Shown: positions 52,644 to 61,975 of the stretch, in pieces
Numbering within the stretch: position 1 is the first letter of the stretch
Layout of the letters: every line of letters starts with the position of its first letter
Source of the DNA: Halorubrum hochsteinianum
GTDB lineage: Archaea; Halobacteriota; Halobacteria; Halobacteriales; Haloferacaceae
DNA length: 64,000 nucleotides
Direction: 5' to 3'
Assembly (NCBI RefSeq): GCF_023702125.1
Contig: NZ_CP098415.1
Span: 1,550,001-1,614,000 of the forward strand
Program-made: the position numbers and the translations under genes
The notes under the pieces: generated by a model
Told to the model about the DNA's origin: nothing
Databases searched by the model: none
Seen by the model: only the letters and a program-made list of their open reading frames with translations

Positions 52644-53570
52644 CTACCGATCGAGCTCGTCCCGCAGGTCGCCCAGCCGGACCTCGCGTTCGGCGTGGGC
52701 GTTGTGCTGGTGGATCGACTCGTCGTTCGACTGTTTCATGTGGACCACGGCGTCGTCGGAGAGGTGCGGGAACTCCTTGACCGTCCCCTCGGCGAGCGCG
52801 CGGACGCAGTCCTCGACGAACTTCGCGTCCGCGTGGGCCTCGTAGGTCATGTGGTCCTCGTCGGGCCGCTTCGCCATGTTGTAGATGCGCGCGCTCATCG
52901 AGTCGCGGGCGACGTCGATCACGTCGCGGAGGTCGACGTCCGGGTGGCCGTCGGTCGTGATCGTCAGCGTCGCGTGGCCGCGCTGGGAGTGGCCCGGCTG
53001 CGGGACGGCCTCCAGGAACTCCTCGGTCGTCTCCTCGTCGACGCCCAGCTCGGCGAGCTTGTCACGGGCCCGCGACTCGCTCATCCCCTGCGAACAGGGG
53101 CAGACGGTCATGCCGGTGACCTCCGCGCCGATCTCCTCGCGGGTCCCGTCCTCGGTGGCGGTCGCGCTGGCGACGATCGTCGCCGTGCTCTGCGTCTCGA
53201 TGTCGGAGGCGGGGGTGTTCTCGCGGGTGACGAGCTCCGCCGACATCGACACCTCGGCGGTGGTGGTGTAGTCGTGCTTCTCTAAGAGCCGCTCCGCGGC
53301 GTCGCCGCACACGTCCTCGACGCGGTACGCCTCCTCGCGGGTGATGTCTTCGAGGATCTCGTCGACCGTGGCGAGGTTCCGCGACATGTCGATCCCCTTC
53401 CGGCCGCTGGGGAGGTCGACGAACACCTCGAACTCCGCCATGAGAACGATGGGTCGTTTGTCGCCCCGCGCCAGTTTGACAAGCTTCTCCACGCCGGTGA
53501 CGCCGACCTGCGACAGCCCGACGGTGACGTCGGGCGCGGACGCCTGTACGTCCGGCAGCTGATGACTCAT
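52644..53570 (-). CDS. mptA: GTP cyclohydrolase MptA (IB type)
   Basis: A 308-residue enzyme of the FolE2/MptA family. Family signatures include [14 protein letters not shown] near 20-33, the metal-site Cys in [13 protein letters not shown] (C157, C159), [12 protein letters not shown] and [13 protein letters not shown]. It converts GTP to a dihydroneopterin cyclic phosphate, the first step of archaeal pterin synthesis. The minus-strand box near 53596-53600 fits the ATG at 53570; the alternative MFV extension at 53579 is less likely. Confidence 0.9.
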   Translation of the reverse strand: MSHQLPDVQASAPDVTVGLSQVGVTGVEKLVKLARGDKRPIVLMAEFEVFVDLPSGRKGIDMSRNLATVDEILEDITREEAYRVEDVCGDAAERLLEKHDYTTTAEVSMSAELVTRENTPASDIETQSTATIVASATATEDGTREEIGAEVTGMTVCPCSQGMSESRARDKLAELGVDEETTEEFLEAVPQPGHSQRGHATLTITTDGHPDVDLRDVIDVARDSMSARIYNMAKRPDEDHMTYEAHADAKFVEDCVRALAEGTVKEFPHLSDDAVVHMKQSNDESIHQHNAHAEREVRLGDLRDELDR

Positions 53571-53755
53571 TACGAACATGATAGGGACTCCCGGGATTAG
53601 CCCTTTCGGAAGGGGGAGGTCCGTCTGGTAGTTGCGCGCGTGCGAGCCGGCGCGCGTGAGGCGGGACTGCGCGCGACGGCCGCCCCGCGACCGTCACGTA
53701 CCCCGCGACCGTCACGTGTGTGAGCCGCACACTCTCTGCGGCCCGTAACGCACGA

Positions 53756-53762
53756 TTTATAA
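53756..53762 (+). promoter_or_regulatory. TATA box of the L21e operon
   Basis: TTTATAA lies about 32 nt before the L21e ATG at 53791. It is the only obvious promoter for the L21e-RpoF pair. Confidence 0.6.
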
Positions 53763-53790
53763 CGGCGGCAGCGGAAGACATCTCAAGACC

Positions 53791-54084
53791 ATGCCGAGTT
53801 CCAATGGGCCGCAGAAGGCGACTCGCGACAAGCTCTCGAACAAACCCCGCAACCGCGGCACCTCCCCGCCGCAGCGAGCGATCCAGGAGTTCGACGAGGG
53901 GTCGCAGGTCCACCTCAAGATCGACCCCAGCGTCCCCAACGGGCGCTTCCACCCGCGCTTCGACGGCCGGACGGGCACCGTCGTCGGCAAGCAGGGATCG
54001 GCGTTCAAGGTGGAGATCCCGGACGGCGGCAAGACGAAGACGCTCATCGTCACCGCCGCCCACATGCGCGCCCAGCAGAACTGA
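53791..54084 (+). CDS. rpl21e: ribosomal protein L21e
   Basis: A 97-residue large-subunit protein. The basic N-terminus [20 protein letters not shown] and the SH3-like core [20 protein letters not shown] are typical of archaeal L21e. It binds 23S rRNA. Only one base separates its stop from the rpoF start, and this L21e-RpoF-DUF655-KsgA order is widely conserved in archaea. Confidence 0.95.
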   Translation: MPSSNGPQKATRDKLSNKPRNRGTSPPQRAIQEFDEGSQVHLKIDPSVPNGRFHPRFDGRTGTVVGKQGSAFKVEIPDGGKTKTLIVTAAHMRAQQN

Positions 54085-54085
54085 G

Positions 54086-54442
54086 ATGACGATCTTCAAA
54101 GAGAAGCTCGACGAGGAGTACGTCACCGTCTCCGAGGCGAAGGAGATCCTCGTGGAGATCGAAGACGAGCGCGCGGCCGACGAGGACCGCGACCTCCGCT
54201 ACGAGCTGGCGCGCGCGATCGAGCACGTCAACCGGTTCGCGGACCTCGACGCCGAGGAGTCCCGCGAGCTGGTCGAGGAGCTGACCGAGCTCGACCAGAT
54301 CGACGTGCCGACAGCCGTGAAGATCACGGACCTGCTCCCGGAGGACCGCACCGAGCTCCGCTCGGTGTTCGCCCAGGAGCGCTACTCGCTCGACGGCGAG
54401 GAACTCGACGAGATCCTCGACGTCGTCGCGAAGTACGCCTGA
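54086..54442 (+). CDS. rpoF: RNA polymerase subunit F (Rpb4-like)
   Basis: A 118-residue subunit starting MTIFKEKLDEEYVTVSEAKE. It pairs with subunit E (Rpb7-like) to form the polymerase stalk that helps melt promoters and bind nascent RNA. The sequence is helical, with the HRDC-like segment VPTAVKITDLLPEDRTELRS that defines the family. It is co-translated with L21e. Confidence 0.92.
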   Translation: MTIFKEKLDEEYVTVSEAKEILVEIEDERAADEDRDLRYELARAIEHVNRFADLDAEESRELVEELTELDQIDVPTAVKITDLLPEDRTELRSVFAQERYSLDGEELDEILDVVAKYA

Positions 54443-54583
54443 CCGCGGACCGCCCCCTCCTCCGGCCACCCCGTTTTCGGGCCGTCGCGTTCCGCGGCGT
54501 TTCCGCGCGTTCGACCCGTCCCGTTCGAGCGAGTGCCCGCTCTCGCCAGCGGTTTTTTCACCGCTCGGAGCGATAAACGATAC

Positions 54584-55216
54584 ATGGACCACGCCGACGG
54601 CGACGGGACGCCGGGCGACGATCGAGACGGGGGTGACGACGCCGCGGACGCCGGATCGGACGGCGTCGACGACGGCGGTCCCACCGCCGTCCTACTCGAC
54701 GTCCTGCCGAACGGCCGCCCCGACGACGACCGCCCGCAGTCGCGCAAGTCGCCGGTGGCGTACGGGCTCGGGAACGCCTCGTTCGCGCTGTACGAGCTGT
54801 CGCTCGACGGCGACGCCGACGTCTCCGTCGGCGACCGGATCGCGCTGGACGGCCCCGCCGTCGGCCGGTACCGCGAGGTGTCGTTCGACGACCTCACCCG
54901 CAACGCGGCCGCGGAAATCGAGTACGCGGTCGAGGCCATCGTCGAGGCCGACGAGGAGCGGTTCGTCGACTTCTACAACGAGGCGGGCCCGATCACCCTC
55001 CGGCTCCACCAGCTGAACCTGCTGCCGGGGATCGGCAAGAAGCTGCGGAACGACCTGTTGGACGAGCGGAAGCGCGGCCCGTTCGAGGGCTTCGACGACG
55101 TCGAGGAGCGCATCGCCGGCCTCCACCGCCCGCGGGAGGTGATCTTGGAACGGATCGTCGAGGAGATCCGCGAGTCCGACCTGAAGTACCGGACGTTCGT
55201 CGGCCGCGAGGAGTGA
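54584..55216 (+). CDS. DUF655 protein
   Basis: A 210-residue protein of the archaeal DUF655 family. After an acidic leader (1-35), an OB-like part (TAVLLDVLPNGRPDDD to FALYEL) is followed by a helix-hairpin-helix region in LHQLNLLPGIGKKLRNDLLD. The latter suggests DNA or RNA binding. The TTTTTT-containing box at 54552-54558 lies about 28 nt before the ATG. Its place between RpoF and KsgA suggests a role in translation or rRNA processing. Confidence 0.85.
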   Translation: MDHADGDGTPGDDRDGGDDAADAGSDGVDDGGPTAVLLDVLPNGRPDDDRPQSRKSPVAYGLGNASFALYELSLDGDADVSVGDRIALDGPAVGRYREVSFDDLTRNAAAEIEYAVEAIVEADEERFVDFYNEAGPITLRLHQLNLLPGIGKKLRNDLLDERKRGPFEGFDDVEERIAGLHRPREVILERIVEEIRESDLKYRTFVGREE

Positions 55217-55354
55217 GTCGGGGCGTCGTCGGTCCCTCCCGTCCCGAGGGCTGCGCGGGGGCCGGCGTCGATCCGCCGCAGCGGGCGCGGACCGCGACCC
55301 GCCGCAGCGTCCCGGAAACGAGACTTTTACCCGAACACCGCGTGTATCGCGGCC

Positions 55355-56290
55355 ATGACCGACTCATCGACGGGTGAGGACGCCGCGTACGGGGGCCGCG
55401 ACCCCGACGCGCTCGCGAGGCGGGCCGGCTCGCGCGCCGACCCCGACCGCGACCAGCACTTCCTCGTCGACGACCGGGTCCTCGACCGGATCCCCGGCTA
55501 CCTCCCGGACGACGCCGACCGAAGCCGTCTCTTGGAGATCGGCGGCGGCGCGGGCGCGCTCACGGACCGCCTGCTGGCGGCGGCGACCGCGCCTTCGACC
55601 GCCGGCGCGACCGGCGACACGGCCGCCGACGCGACCGCCGAACCCGGCCACGTGACCGTGATCGAGCGCGACGGGGCCTTCGTCGACTTCCTCCGCGAGG
55701 AGTTCGCGGCCGCGATCGCGGACGGGTTACTCGACGTGGTCGAGGGCGACGCGCTCGACGTCGACCTCCCGCCGTTCTCCGCCTGCGTCGCCAACCTCCC
55801 GTACGGCGTCTCCTCGGAGATCGCCTTCCGCCTGCTCCCGGAGAAGCGGCCGCTCGTGTTGATGTTTCAGGCGGAGTTCGCCGAGCGCATGGTGGCGTCG
55901 GCCGGCGAGTCCGAGTACGGCCGGCTCTCGGTCTCCGCGCAGCACTACGCCGACGCCGAGATCGTCGAGCGCGTCCCGAAGGAGGCGTTCGACCCCCAGC
56001 CGGCCGTCGAGAGCGCGGTCGTGCGCTGTACGCCCCGCGACCCCGACTACGCCGTCGGCGACGAGACGTTCTTCCTCCGGTTCGTGAAGGCGCTTTTCAC
56101 CCAGCGCCGCAAGACCGTGCGGAACGCGATCCGGAACACCGGTCACATCTCGGGGCTGGACGAGCCCGAAGCGGTCGTCGACGCGGCCGACGAGGAGTTG
56201 CTGAGCAGCCGGCCGGGCACGCTGGAGCCGGCCGCGTTCGCCGCGCTGGCGGAGCTGGCCCGCGAACGCGGGTCGCCTACGGAGGCGTGA
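55355..56290 (+). CDS. ksgA: 16S rRNA dimethyladenosine transferase KsgA/Dim1
   Basis: A 311-residue Rossmann-fold methyltransferase. It dimethylates two adjacent adenosines near the 3' end of 16S rRNA. QHFLVDDRVLDRI at 34-46, the SAM site LEIGGGAGALT at 60-70 and the catalytic NLPY at 147-150 are intact. An Ala/Thr/Gly-rich insert (78-98) lies between motifs I and II. An ACTTTTA box about 29 nt upstream supports the start. Confidence 0.92.
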   Translation: MTDSSTGEDAAYGGRDPDALARRAGSRADPDRDQHFLVDDRVLDRIPGYLPDDADRSRLLEIGGGAGALTDRLLAAATAPSTAGATGDTAADATAEPGHVTVIERDGAFVDFLREEFAAAIADGLLDVVEGDALDVDLPPFSACVANLPYGVSSEIAFRLLPEKRPLVLMFQAEFAERMVASAGESEYGRLSVSAQHYADAEIVERVPKEAFDPQPAVESAVVRCTPRDPDYAVGDETFFLRFVKALFTQRRKTVRNAIRNTGHISGLDEPEAVVDAADEELLSSRPGTLEPAAFAALAELARERGSPTEA

Positions 56291-56291
56291 G

Positions 56292-57479
56292 ATGAGCGGG
56301 TGGATCGGTCTCGCGACGGAGCTTCAGAACGCGTTCGCGGGCAACCTGCGGCGGTTCGTCGCCTCGGCCGGGATCGTCGTCGCCGTGCTGGCGGTGCGGT
56401 TCCTCACGGGCCGCCTGAAGCGCCGGGACGAGGCGCTCTCCTCCACCTATCGGCTGCTGCTCTCGGCGGCGGTCGGCGTCGCCACCGCGCTGGGCGCGAT
56501 CGCGCTGATCGCGGTGTGGGACCGGAGCGGCGCGCTCTTCGAGACCGTTCAGTCGGCGCTCAGCGCCGACCAGCTGTCGAACGTCGTCCTCGCCGTGATC
56601 CTCCTCGCGATCGCGTACGCGCTCACGGACTTCCTCGGCGGCGTCGTCCGCGAGATCGGTTCGGAGAGCGCGTCGATCTCCAAACACCAGCAGGAGGTGA
56701 TACTCCGGATCACGCAGCTGACGGTCTACACCGCCGCCTCGGTCTCCGTCGTCGGCCTGTTCACCGACAACGTCGGCAGCCTCCTCGTCGGCGCGGGGTT
56801 CCTCGGGATCGTGGTCGGGATGGCGGCGCGGCAGACGCTCGGCGCGGTGCTGGCCGGCTTCGTGCTGATGTTCTCCCGCCCGTTCGAGGTGGGCGACTGG
56901 GTCGAGGTCGGCGACCACGAGGGGACGGTGACGGAGATATCGATCATGAGCACGCGGCTGCGCTCGTTCGACGGCGAGGTGATCACGATGCCGAACGACA
57001 CCGTCCGGTCGGGGTCGATCGTCGACCGCTCCCGGCGGAACCGGCTGCGGATCGAGATCGAGGTGGGCGTCGACTACGACACCGACGTCGAGCGCGCGGT
57101 CGCGGGCGTCGAGGACGTCGCCGAGATGCCGGAGCCGAACGCCGTGACGAAGCGCTTCGCCGACTCAGCGGTCGTGTTGGGGCTCCGCTACTGGATCCGC
57201 AACCCCAGCATGCGGAAGCGCTGGCGGACCCAGACGGCCGCGATGAACGCGATGAAGGACGCCCTCGAAGCCGAGGGGATCGTCATCCCGTTCCCGCAGC
57301 AGACGCTCTCCGCCCGGTCGGACGACGCCGCCGGGCCGCAGCTGGACGCGTCGGTCGAGGGTCGGGCCGCGACGCGCGGCGGGTCCGGCTCCGGGGGTCG
57401 CGGCGGGTCCGACTCCGTTGATCGCGACGCGGAATCCGGCGGTGAGGGCGACGACGGGTCGGGTGAGTCCGACCGATGA
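56292..57479 (+). CDS. small-conductance mechanosensitive channel (MscS family)
   Basis: A 395-residue MscS-like protein with three N-terminal helices before the conserved pore helix and beta domain, including GFLGIVVGMAARQTLGAVLA and SRPFEVGDWVEVGDHEGTV. The C-terminal 80 residues are Gly/Ser/Arg-rich and disordered. It would release solutes on sudden dilution, useful to a halophile. It starts two nt after ksgA and overlaps the HemK2 gene by 4 nt, so it is inserted in an rRNA/translation gene cluster. Confidence 0.88.
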   Translation: MSGWIGLATELQNAFAGNLRRFVASAGIVVAVLAVRFLTGRLKRRDEALSSTYRLLLSAAVGVATALGAIALIAVWDRSGALFETVQSALSADQLSNVVLAVILLAIAYALTDFLGGVVREIGSESASISKHQQEVILRITQLTVYTAASVSVVGLFTDNVGSLLVGAGFLGIVVGMAARQTLGAVLAGFVLMFSRPFEVGDWVEVGDHEGTVTEISIMSTRLRSFDGEVITMPNDTVRSGSIVDRSRRNRLRIEIEVGVDYDTDVERAVAGVEDVAEMPEPNAVTKRFADSAVVLGLRYWIRNPSMRKRWRTQTAAMNAMKDALEAEGIVIPFPQQTLSARSDDAAGPQLDASVEGRAATRGGSGSGGRGGSDSVDRDAESGGEGDDGSGESDR

Positions 57480-58066
57480 CCGACGACGAGAGCGGCGATC
57501 TCGCGTCGCGGCGCGGCCTCGACGACGCCGTCGTCTACCAGCCAGCAGAGGACTCCGGCCTGCTCGCGGAGGCGGCGGTCGCGGAGGCGCACGGCCGCGT
57601 CCTGGAGGTGGGCACGGGGTCCGGCTGGGTCGCTCAGCGGATCGCCGAGGAGCGCGGCCTCGACACCGTCGGCAGCGACCTCAACCCCCACGCGGCGCGA
57701 CAGGCCCGCGAGCGCGGCGTGGAGGGGGTCGTCGCAGACCTCTGCTCGCCGTTCCGGGCGGACGCGTTCGACACGGTGTGTTTCAACCCGCCGTACCTGC
57801 CGACGGACCCCGACAACGAGTGGGACGACTGGATGGAACACGCGCTCTCGGGCGGCGAGTCGGGCCGAGCGCTCATCGAGCCGTTCCTCGACGACGTGGG
57901 CCGCGTCCTCGCGCCCGACGGCGTGGTCCTCCTTCTGGTCTCCTCCCTCACGGGCTACGACGAGGTGCTGGCGTTGGCCGAGGACGCCGGGTTCTCCGCC
58001 GAGCCGGTCGTCGAGGAGTCGTTCCCCTTCGAGACGCTCACGGTGCTGGCGCTGCGGCGGACGTAG
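57476..58066 (+). CDS. HemK2/MTQ2-type protein methyltransferase
   Basis: A 196-residue SAM-dependent methyltransferase. The start region DAVVYQPAEDSGLLAEAA is typical of the HemK2 family, followed by SAM motif LEVGTGSGWVA at 43-53 and the active-site NPPY at 104-107. It probably methylates the glutamine of the GGQ motif in release factor aRF1. The overlap with the MscS gene and the position after ksgA fit a translation-linked unit. Confidence 0.88.
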   Translation: MTDDESGDLASRRGLDDAVVYQPAEDSGLLAEAAVAEAHGRVLEVGTGSGWVAQRIAEERGLDTVGSDLNPHAARQARERGVEGVVADLCSPFRADAFDTVCFNPPYLPTDPDNEWDDWMEHALSGGESGRALIEPFLDDVGRVLAPDGVVLLLVSSLTGYDEVLALAEDAGFSAEPVVEESFPFETLTVLALRRT

Positions 58067-58111
58067 TCCGCGCCGCCGTGAATTACTTCAGGACATAATA
58101 CACATTAGCAA

Positions 58112-58119
58112 ATATTATA
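58112..58119 (+). promoter_or_regulatory. TATA box of the methionine synthase pair
   Basis: ATATTATA, in an AT-rich stretch (58079-58135), is centred 28 nt before the ATG at 58144. This is one of the strongest promoters in the window. It supports ATG 58144 over GTG 58141. Confidence 0.65.
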
Positions 58120-58143
58120 CGGTGGCATATCGAACCAACGGTG

Positions 58144-59160
58144 ATGACTGAACGAGTCGCGGCCACGCCGGGGTTGTATCCGCTCCCCGACTGGGCGAAA
58201 GAGACGCTCTCGAACCTGAAGGGCCACCAGAAGGGTGACCTGCTGAGCGGCGACGAGAGCGAGGCGATCGTCGGGGAGTACGCCGAGGTGCGCGCCGAGT
58301 ACGTCGACGACCAGCTCGACGCCGGCCTGGATCTGGTCACCGAGGGACAGGGGCGCTGGGACGACATGATCGCGCACCCGCTCACGGTCCACGACGCCGT
58401 CGAGACCGGCGGCATCGTGCGGTACTACGACAACAACAACTTCTACCGCGACCCCCGGGTCGTCGACGACCTCGGCTTCTCGGGCGACGTGGCGCGCGAG
58501 TTGGAGCGGGCGAGCGACCTGCTCGCCGACGCCGACGGCGCTGCGGACGCGTCGCTCGCCGCCACGCTCCCCGGCCCGTACTCGCTCGCGCGGCTGGCGA
58601 CCGACGAGCAGTACGGCGACGAGGCGGAGTTCCAGGCCGCGATCGCCGAGTTCCTCGCGGGCGAGGTCGAGGCGTTCCCGGCCCACGAGACGCTGTTCCT
58701 CGTCGAGCCGTCGCTCGTCACGGACCCGCCCGCGGAGGGCGAGGAGTCGACCGCGACCGACGCGATCGCGACGGTCGCCGCGGCGACCGACGCCGACGTG
58801 GTCGTCCAGACCTCGTACGGCGCGCTCGGCGAGAAGCTGTACGCCCACCTCGTCGACGAGGCGGGCGCGGACGCGCTCGGCCTCGACCTGGTCGCCGGCG
58901 ACCGCGACGACTCCGTGTACAACGTCCAGGAGTTCGGCGCGACCGACTCGCTCGCCTTGGGCCTCGTCGACGGGCAGAACACGCTCGTCGAGGAGCCGGA
59001 GACGGTCGCGGAGCGCGTCGAGTGGTTCGAGTCGCAGATCCCCAACGAGGCGTTCGACCGGACCTACCTGACGCCGAACACCGAGCTGTTCTACCTGCCG
59101 ACCAACAAGTACCGCGCGAAGCTGAACGCGCTCGCCGCCGCCACGGAGGTGCTCGACTGA
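58144..59160 (+). CDS. MetE-like protein lacking zinc ligands (methionine synthase partner)
   Basis: A 338-residue protein of the cobalamin-independent methionine synthase fold, starting MTERVAATPGLYPLPDWA. Family features such as LDLVTEGQGRWDDMIAHPL and LPGPYSLARLA are present. The strand that should carry the HxC zinc ligands reads VVVQTSYGALGE, so they are missing and this protein is probably not the catalytic half. The stop overlaps the next gene, which keeps all ligands. The pair may form a two-subunit MetE. Confidence 0.82.
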   Translation: MTERVAATPGLYPLPDWAKETLSNLKGHQKGDLLSGDESEAIVGEYAEVRAEYVDDQLDAGLDLVTEGQGRWDDMIAHPLTVHDAVETGGIVRYYDNNNFYRDPRVVDDLGFSGDVARELERASDLLADADGAADASLAATLPGPYSLARLATDEQYGDEAEFQAAIAEFLAGEVEAFPAHETLFLVEPSLVTDPPAEGEESTATDAIATVAAATDADVVVQTSYGALGEKLYAHLVDEAGADALGLDLVAGDRDDSVYNVQEFGATDSLALGLVDGQNTLVEEPETVAERVEWFESQIPNEAFDRTYLTPNTELFYLPTNKYRAKLNALAAATEVLD

Positions 59161-60233
59161 TGGCCCGAAACCCCGCAGCCAACCGCGACCAGTTCCGCCC
59201 CGACGACCACCCGAACGACACGTTCCTGCTCTCGACGGTCGTCGGCTCGTACCCGAAGCCGAAGTGGCTGAACCGCGCGGACGAGCTCGTCGACGACCCG
59301 GACTCGAAGTTCGACGAGTCGGACCTCGAAGAGGCCCACGACGACGCCTGTCGGCTCATCACTCACGAGCACGAGCGCGCCGGCCTCGACACGGTCGTCG
59401 ACGGCGAGATGCGCCGCAACGAGATGGTGGAGTTCTTCGCCGACCGCATCGACGGCTACGAGTTCAACGGCCCCGTGAAGGTGTGGGGCCACAACTACTT
59501 CGACAAGCCGAGCGTGGTCGAGGAGGTCGAGTACGACGAGCCGTGGCTCGTCGACGAGTTCGAGTTCACGTCCTCGGTCGCCGAGCGCCCCGTCAAGGTA
59601 CCGATCACGGGCCCGTACACCCTCGGATTCTGGGCGTTCAACGAGGCGTACCCCTCCACCGAGGAGCTGGTCTACGACCTCGCGGACCTCGTCAACGAGG
59701 AGGTCGAGAAGCTGGTCGAGGCCGGCGCGCGCTACATCCAGATCGACGAGCCGGCGCTGGCGACGACCCCGGAGGACCACGCCATCGTCGGCGAGGCGCT
59801 CGAACGGATCGCCGACGGCATCCCCGAGGAGGTCCGGATCGGCCTCCACGTCTGTTACGGCGACTACTCGCGGGTGTACCCCGAGATCAACGACTACCCG
59901 ATCGACGAGTTCGACATCGAGCTCTCGAACGGCGACTACGAGCAGATCCCCGTCCTCGAGGAGCCCGAACTCGAACCGGACCTCGCGCTCGGCGTCGTCG
60001 ACGCTCACACCGCCGAGGTGGAGTCCGTCGAGGAGATCAAACGGAACATCCGGCAGGGCCTCCGCGTCGTGCCGCCGGAGAAGCTCACCATCTCGCCCGA
60101 CTGCGGGCTGAAGCTCCTCCCGCGCGACATCGCGTACGGCAAGACCGAGAACATGGTGACCGCGGTCCGCGAGATCGAAGCCGAGATCGACGCCGGCGAG
60201 ATCGACCTCGACGACCCGCTCGCCGACGACTGA
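59160..60233 (+). CDS. metE: methionine synthase, catalytic subunit (MetE C-terminal type)
   Basis: A 357-residue enzyme. The N-terminal signature LLSTVVGSYPKPKWLNRA and the zinc ligands H230, C232 (GLHVCYGDYSR), E254 and C315 (SPDCGLKLLPRD) are complete. It transfers a methyl group to homocysteine to make methionine. In archaea the methyl donor is likely a corrinoid or tetrahydropterin derivative. The ATG shares a base with the stop of the upstream MetE-like gene, so the two are made together. Confidence 0.88.
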   Translation: MARNPAANRDQFRPDDHPNDTFLLSTVVGSYPKPKWLNRADELVDDPDSKFDESDLEEAHDDACRLITHEHERAGLDTVVDGEMRRNEMVEFFADRIDGYEFNGPVKVWGHNYFDKPSVVEEVEYDEPWLVDEFEFTSSVAERPVKVPITGPYTLGFWAFNEAYPSTEELVYDLADLVNEEVEKLVEAGARYIQIDEPALATTPEDHAIVGEALERIADGIPEEVRIGLHVCYGDYSRVYPEINDYPIDEFDIELSNGDYEQIPVLEEPELEPDLALGVVDAHTAEVESVEEIKRNIRQGLRVVPPEKLTISPDCGLKLLPRDIAYGKTENMVTAVREIEAEIDAGEIDLDDPLADD

Positions 60234-60244
60234 ATCGGCGTCCC

Positions 60245-60253
60245 TATTTATAA
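60245..60253 (+). promoter_or_regulatory. TATA box of the TIM-barrel gene
   Basis: TATTTATAA is centred 28 nt before the ATG at 60278. It lies in the 44-nt gap after metE, so the downstream gene has its own leaderless promoter. Confidence 0.6.
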
Positions 60254-60277
60254 GACCGAGCCGGACGCAATGCCTCC

Positions 60278-61027
60278 ATGGAGATCGGTCTCACCGTCGG
60301 CGACGACTTCGACCGCCTCGCGGCGTCGCCCGTGCGGTTCGACTTCTACGAACTCGGGATCGGCGAGCCGACGCTCGTGCCCGGCGAGATCGACCCCGAC
60401 CGGCTCGATCGCGCGCTCGACGGCCGCGACCTGTGCGTCCACCTCCCGTACGGCCAGCGGCTGGCGACGTACGTCCCCGAGGTGAACGACGCCATCGTCG
60501 ACTACCAGCGCCGGCTCTTGGACGCGGCCGGCGACCTCGGCGCGGAGAAGGCCGTCCTCCACGCCACCTCCGCCGACCGCGACGACGTCGAGTTCCGCGA
60601 GGTCGCCGCCGAGCAGCTCCGCCGCGTCGCCGACGCCGGCCGCGAGGCGGGCGTCGAGGTCGTCGTCGAGAACGTCGGCCACCAGCACGCGGGGCTCCAG
60701 CTCTCCGTCCTCGGCGAGATCGCCCGTGAGACGGACACCGCGATCTGTTTCGACGTGGGGCACGCGTACATGGAGGGCGGCAATAAGGCGATAAAGCGAT
60801 TTCTCCGGAGCCACGGCGACCGGATCTCGCACCTCCACTGCCACGACGTGCGCCGCCGCGGCGACACGCACCTCCCGGTGGGGGCCGGCGAGGTCGACTA
60901 CGGCCTCGTCGCGTCCGAACTCACGGGGTTCGACGGAACGGTCGCGCTGGAGGTGTTCACCGACGACGAGGCGCTGCTCCTCGACTCGGCCGAGCGCGTC
61001 GCGGACCGCCTCGGCGCGTCCTTTTGA
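60278..61027 (+). CDS. xylose isomerase-like TIM-barrel protein (AP endonuclease 2 family)
   Basis: A 249-residue TIM barrel. Metal-site residues typical of the family are visible: E in VVVENVGHQHAG, D/H in CFDVGHAYMEGG, H in HLHCHDVRRRGDTHLPVG, and E in ALEVF. The fold covers sugar isomerases and AP endonucleases; the short size and neighbours do not decide the substrate. The HLPVGAGEVDYG segment is often seen in sugar isomerases of this group. Confidence 0.8.
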   Translation: MEIGLTVGDDFDRLAASPVRFDFYELGIGEPTLVPGEIDPDRLDRALDGRDLCVHLPYGQRLATYVPEVNDAIVDYQRRLLDAAGDLGAEKAVLHATSADRDDVEFREVAAEQLRRVADAGREAGVEVVVENVGHQHAGLQLSVLGEIARETDTAICFDVGHAYMEGGNKAIKRFLRSHGDRISHLHCHDVRRRGDTHLPVGAGEVDYGLVASELTGFDGTVALEVFTDDEALLLDSAERVADRLGASF

Positions 61028-61036
61028 GACCGGGGC

Positions 61037-61897
61037 TCAGTTCGCCGGCTCGTCGGGGCTCTCGTCGCCTGCGTCGCCCGAGGGGTCCGCCTCGTCGCCC
61101 GTGTTCGCGTCGTCCGCCGCCGAATCGTCGTCAGTTCCTGCGTCCTCGTCCACCGCCGCGTCGTCGGTCGCGGCCGCCGCCCGGGTTTCGTCCATCTGTC
61201 GCTTGATCGACTCCAACTCGGACTCCACGTCGACCTCCGGAGCGTCGGAGTCGGTCGCAGTCTCCGAATCGGAAGGTTCTCCGTCGTCTCCCTCGCCGGG
61301 CTCGGTCACGTCGATCCGGACCGGACTCTCGTCGTCGTCGGCCCGTCGGTCCGTCTCGTTCCCCTCTCCGTCGTCTCGCCCCCGGTTCCGGTCGCGGTCG
61401 CGTCCGGCTCGTCGGTCTCGCGCCGCGTCGGCCTCCCGGCGTCCCTCGTCGATCCGCGCCTCGATCTCCGCGGTGAGGTCGCGGGCGTCGGCGATGATCG
61501 AGCGCGAGGCGGCCTCTTCGGGGAGGTCGGCCTCCGAGAGCGCGGTCCGAAGCTCCGAGAGGGACCGCGAGAGGCCGGCACTCGCGCCGTCGCGCACGTC
61601 CGCGAGGCGGTCGCTCGCCTCTCCCGCGCCCTCGGCGACGCTCCGACCGGGGTCGGCGAGCCGGAGGGTGCCCTGAAGCAGTTCGAGCGACTTGATCGTC
61701 GTCTCCAACAGCGCGATGAGCGTCGGGATGGTGTACTGCTCGGTGAACCGGACCAGCTCCGAGAGGCGGGGCGGCCGTGGGGGGCCCCGGCGGTCGCGCT
61801 CGGTCTCCCGGAGGTCGGCCCGGAGCTCGCCCAGCACGTCCTCCAGCTCGTCGAGCCGCTCCTCGAGGTCGTCGTCGCGCGGGTCGCGGGAACTCAT
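61037..61897 (-). CDS. acidic coiled-coil protein of unknown function (haloarchaeal)
   Basis: A 286-residue protein. Residues 1-35 are charged and coiled-coil-like, and 45-75 include a hydrophobic stretch (YTIPTLIALLETTIKSLELL) that looks membrane-associated or an amphipathic helix. The rest is helical, then strongly Asp/Glu/Arg-rich to the C-terminus. A minus-strand box near 61921-61929 (CTTTTTAT) is about 27 nt before the ATG. No function is recognised. Confidence 0.65.
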   Translation of the reverse strand: MSSRDPRDDDLEERLDELEDVLGELRADLRETERDRRGPPRPPRLSELVRFTEQYTIPTLIALLETTIKSLELLQGTLRLADPGRSVAEGAGEASDRLADVRDGASAGLSRSLSELRTALSEADLPEEAASRSIIADARDLTAEIEARIDEGRREADAARDRRAGRDRDRNRGRDDGEGNETDRRADDDESPVRIDVTEPGEGDDGEPSDSETATDSDAPEVDVESELESIKRQMDETRAAAATDDAAVDEDAGTDDDSAADDANTGDEADPSGDAGDESPDEPAN

Positions 61898-61975
61898 GTC
61901 GTCCGCTACGGCCCGCGCGGATAAAAAGCCCGGCAGCGCCCCGCGCCCGGTCGGAACCGGGGCCGCGGACCACCC

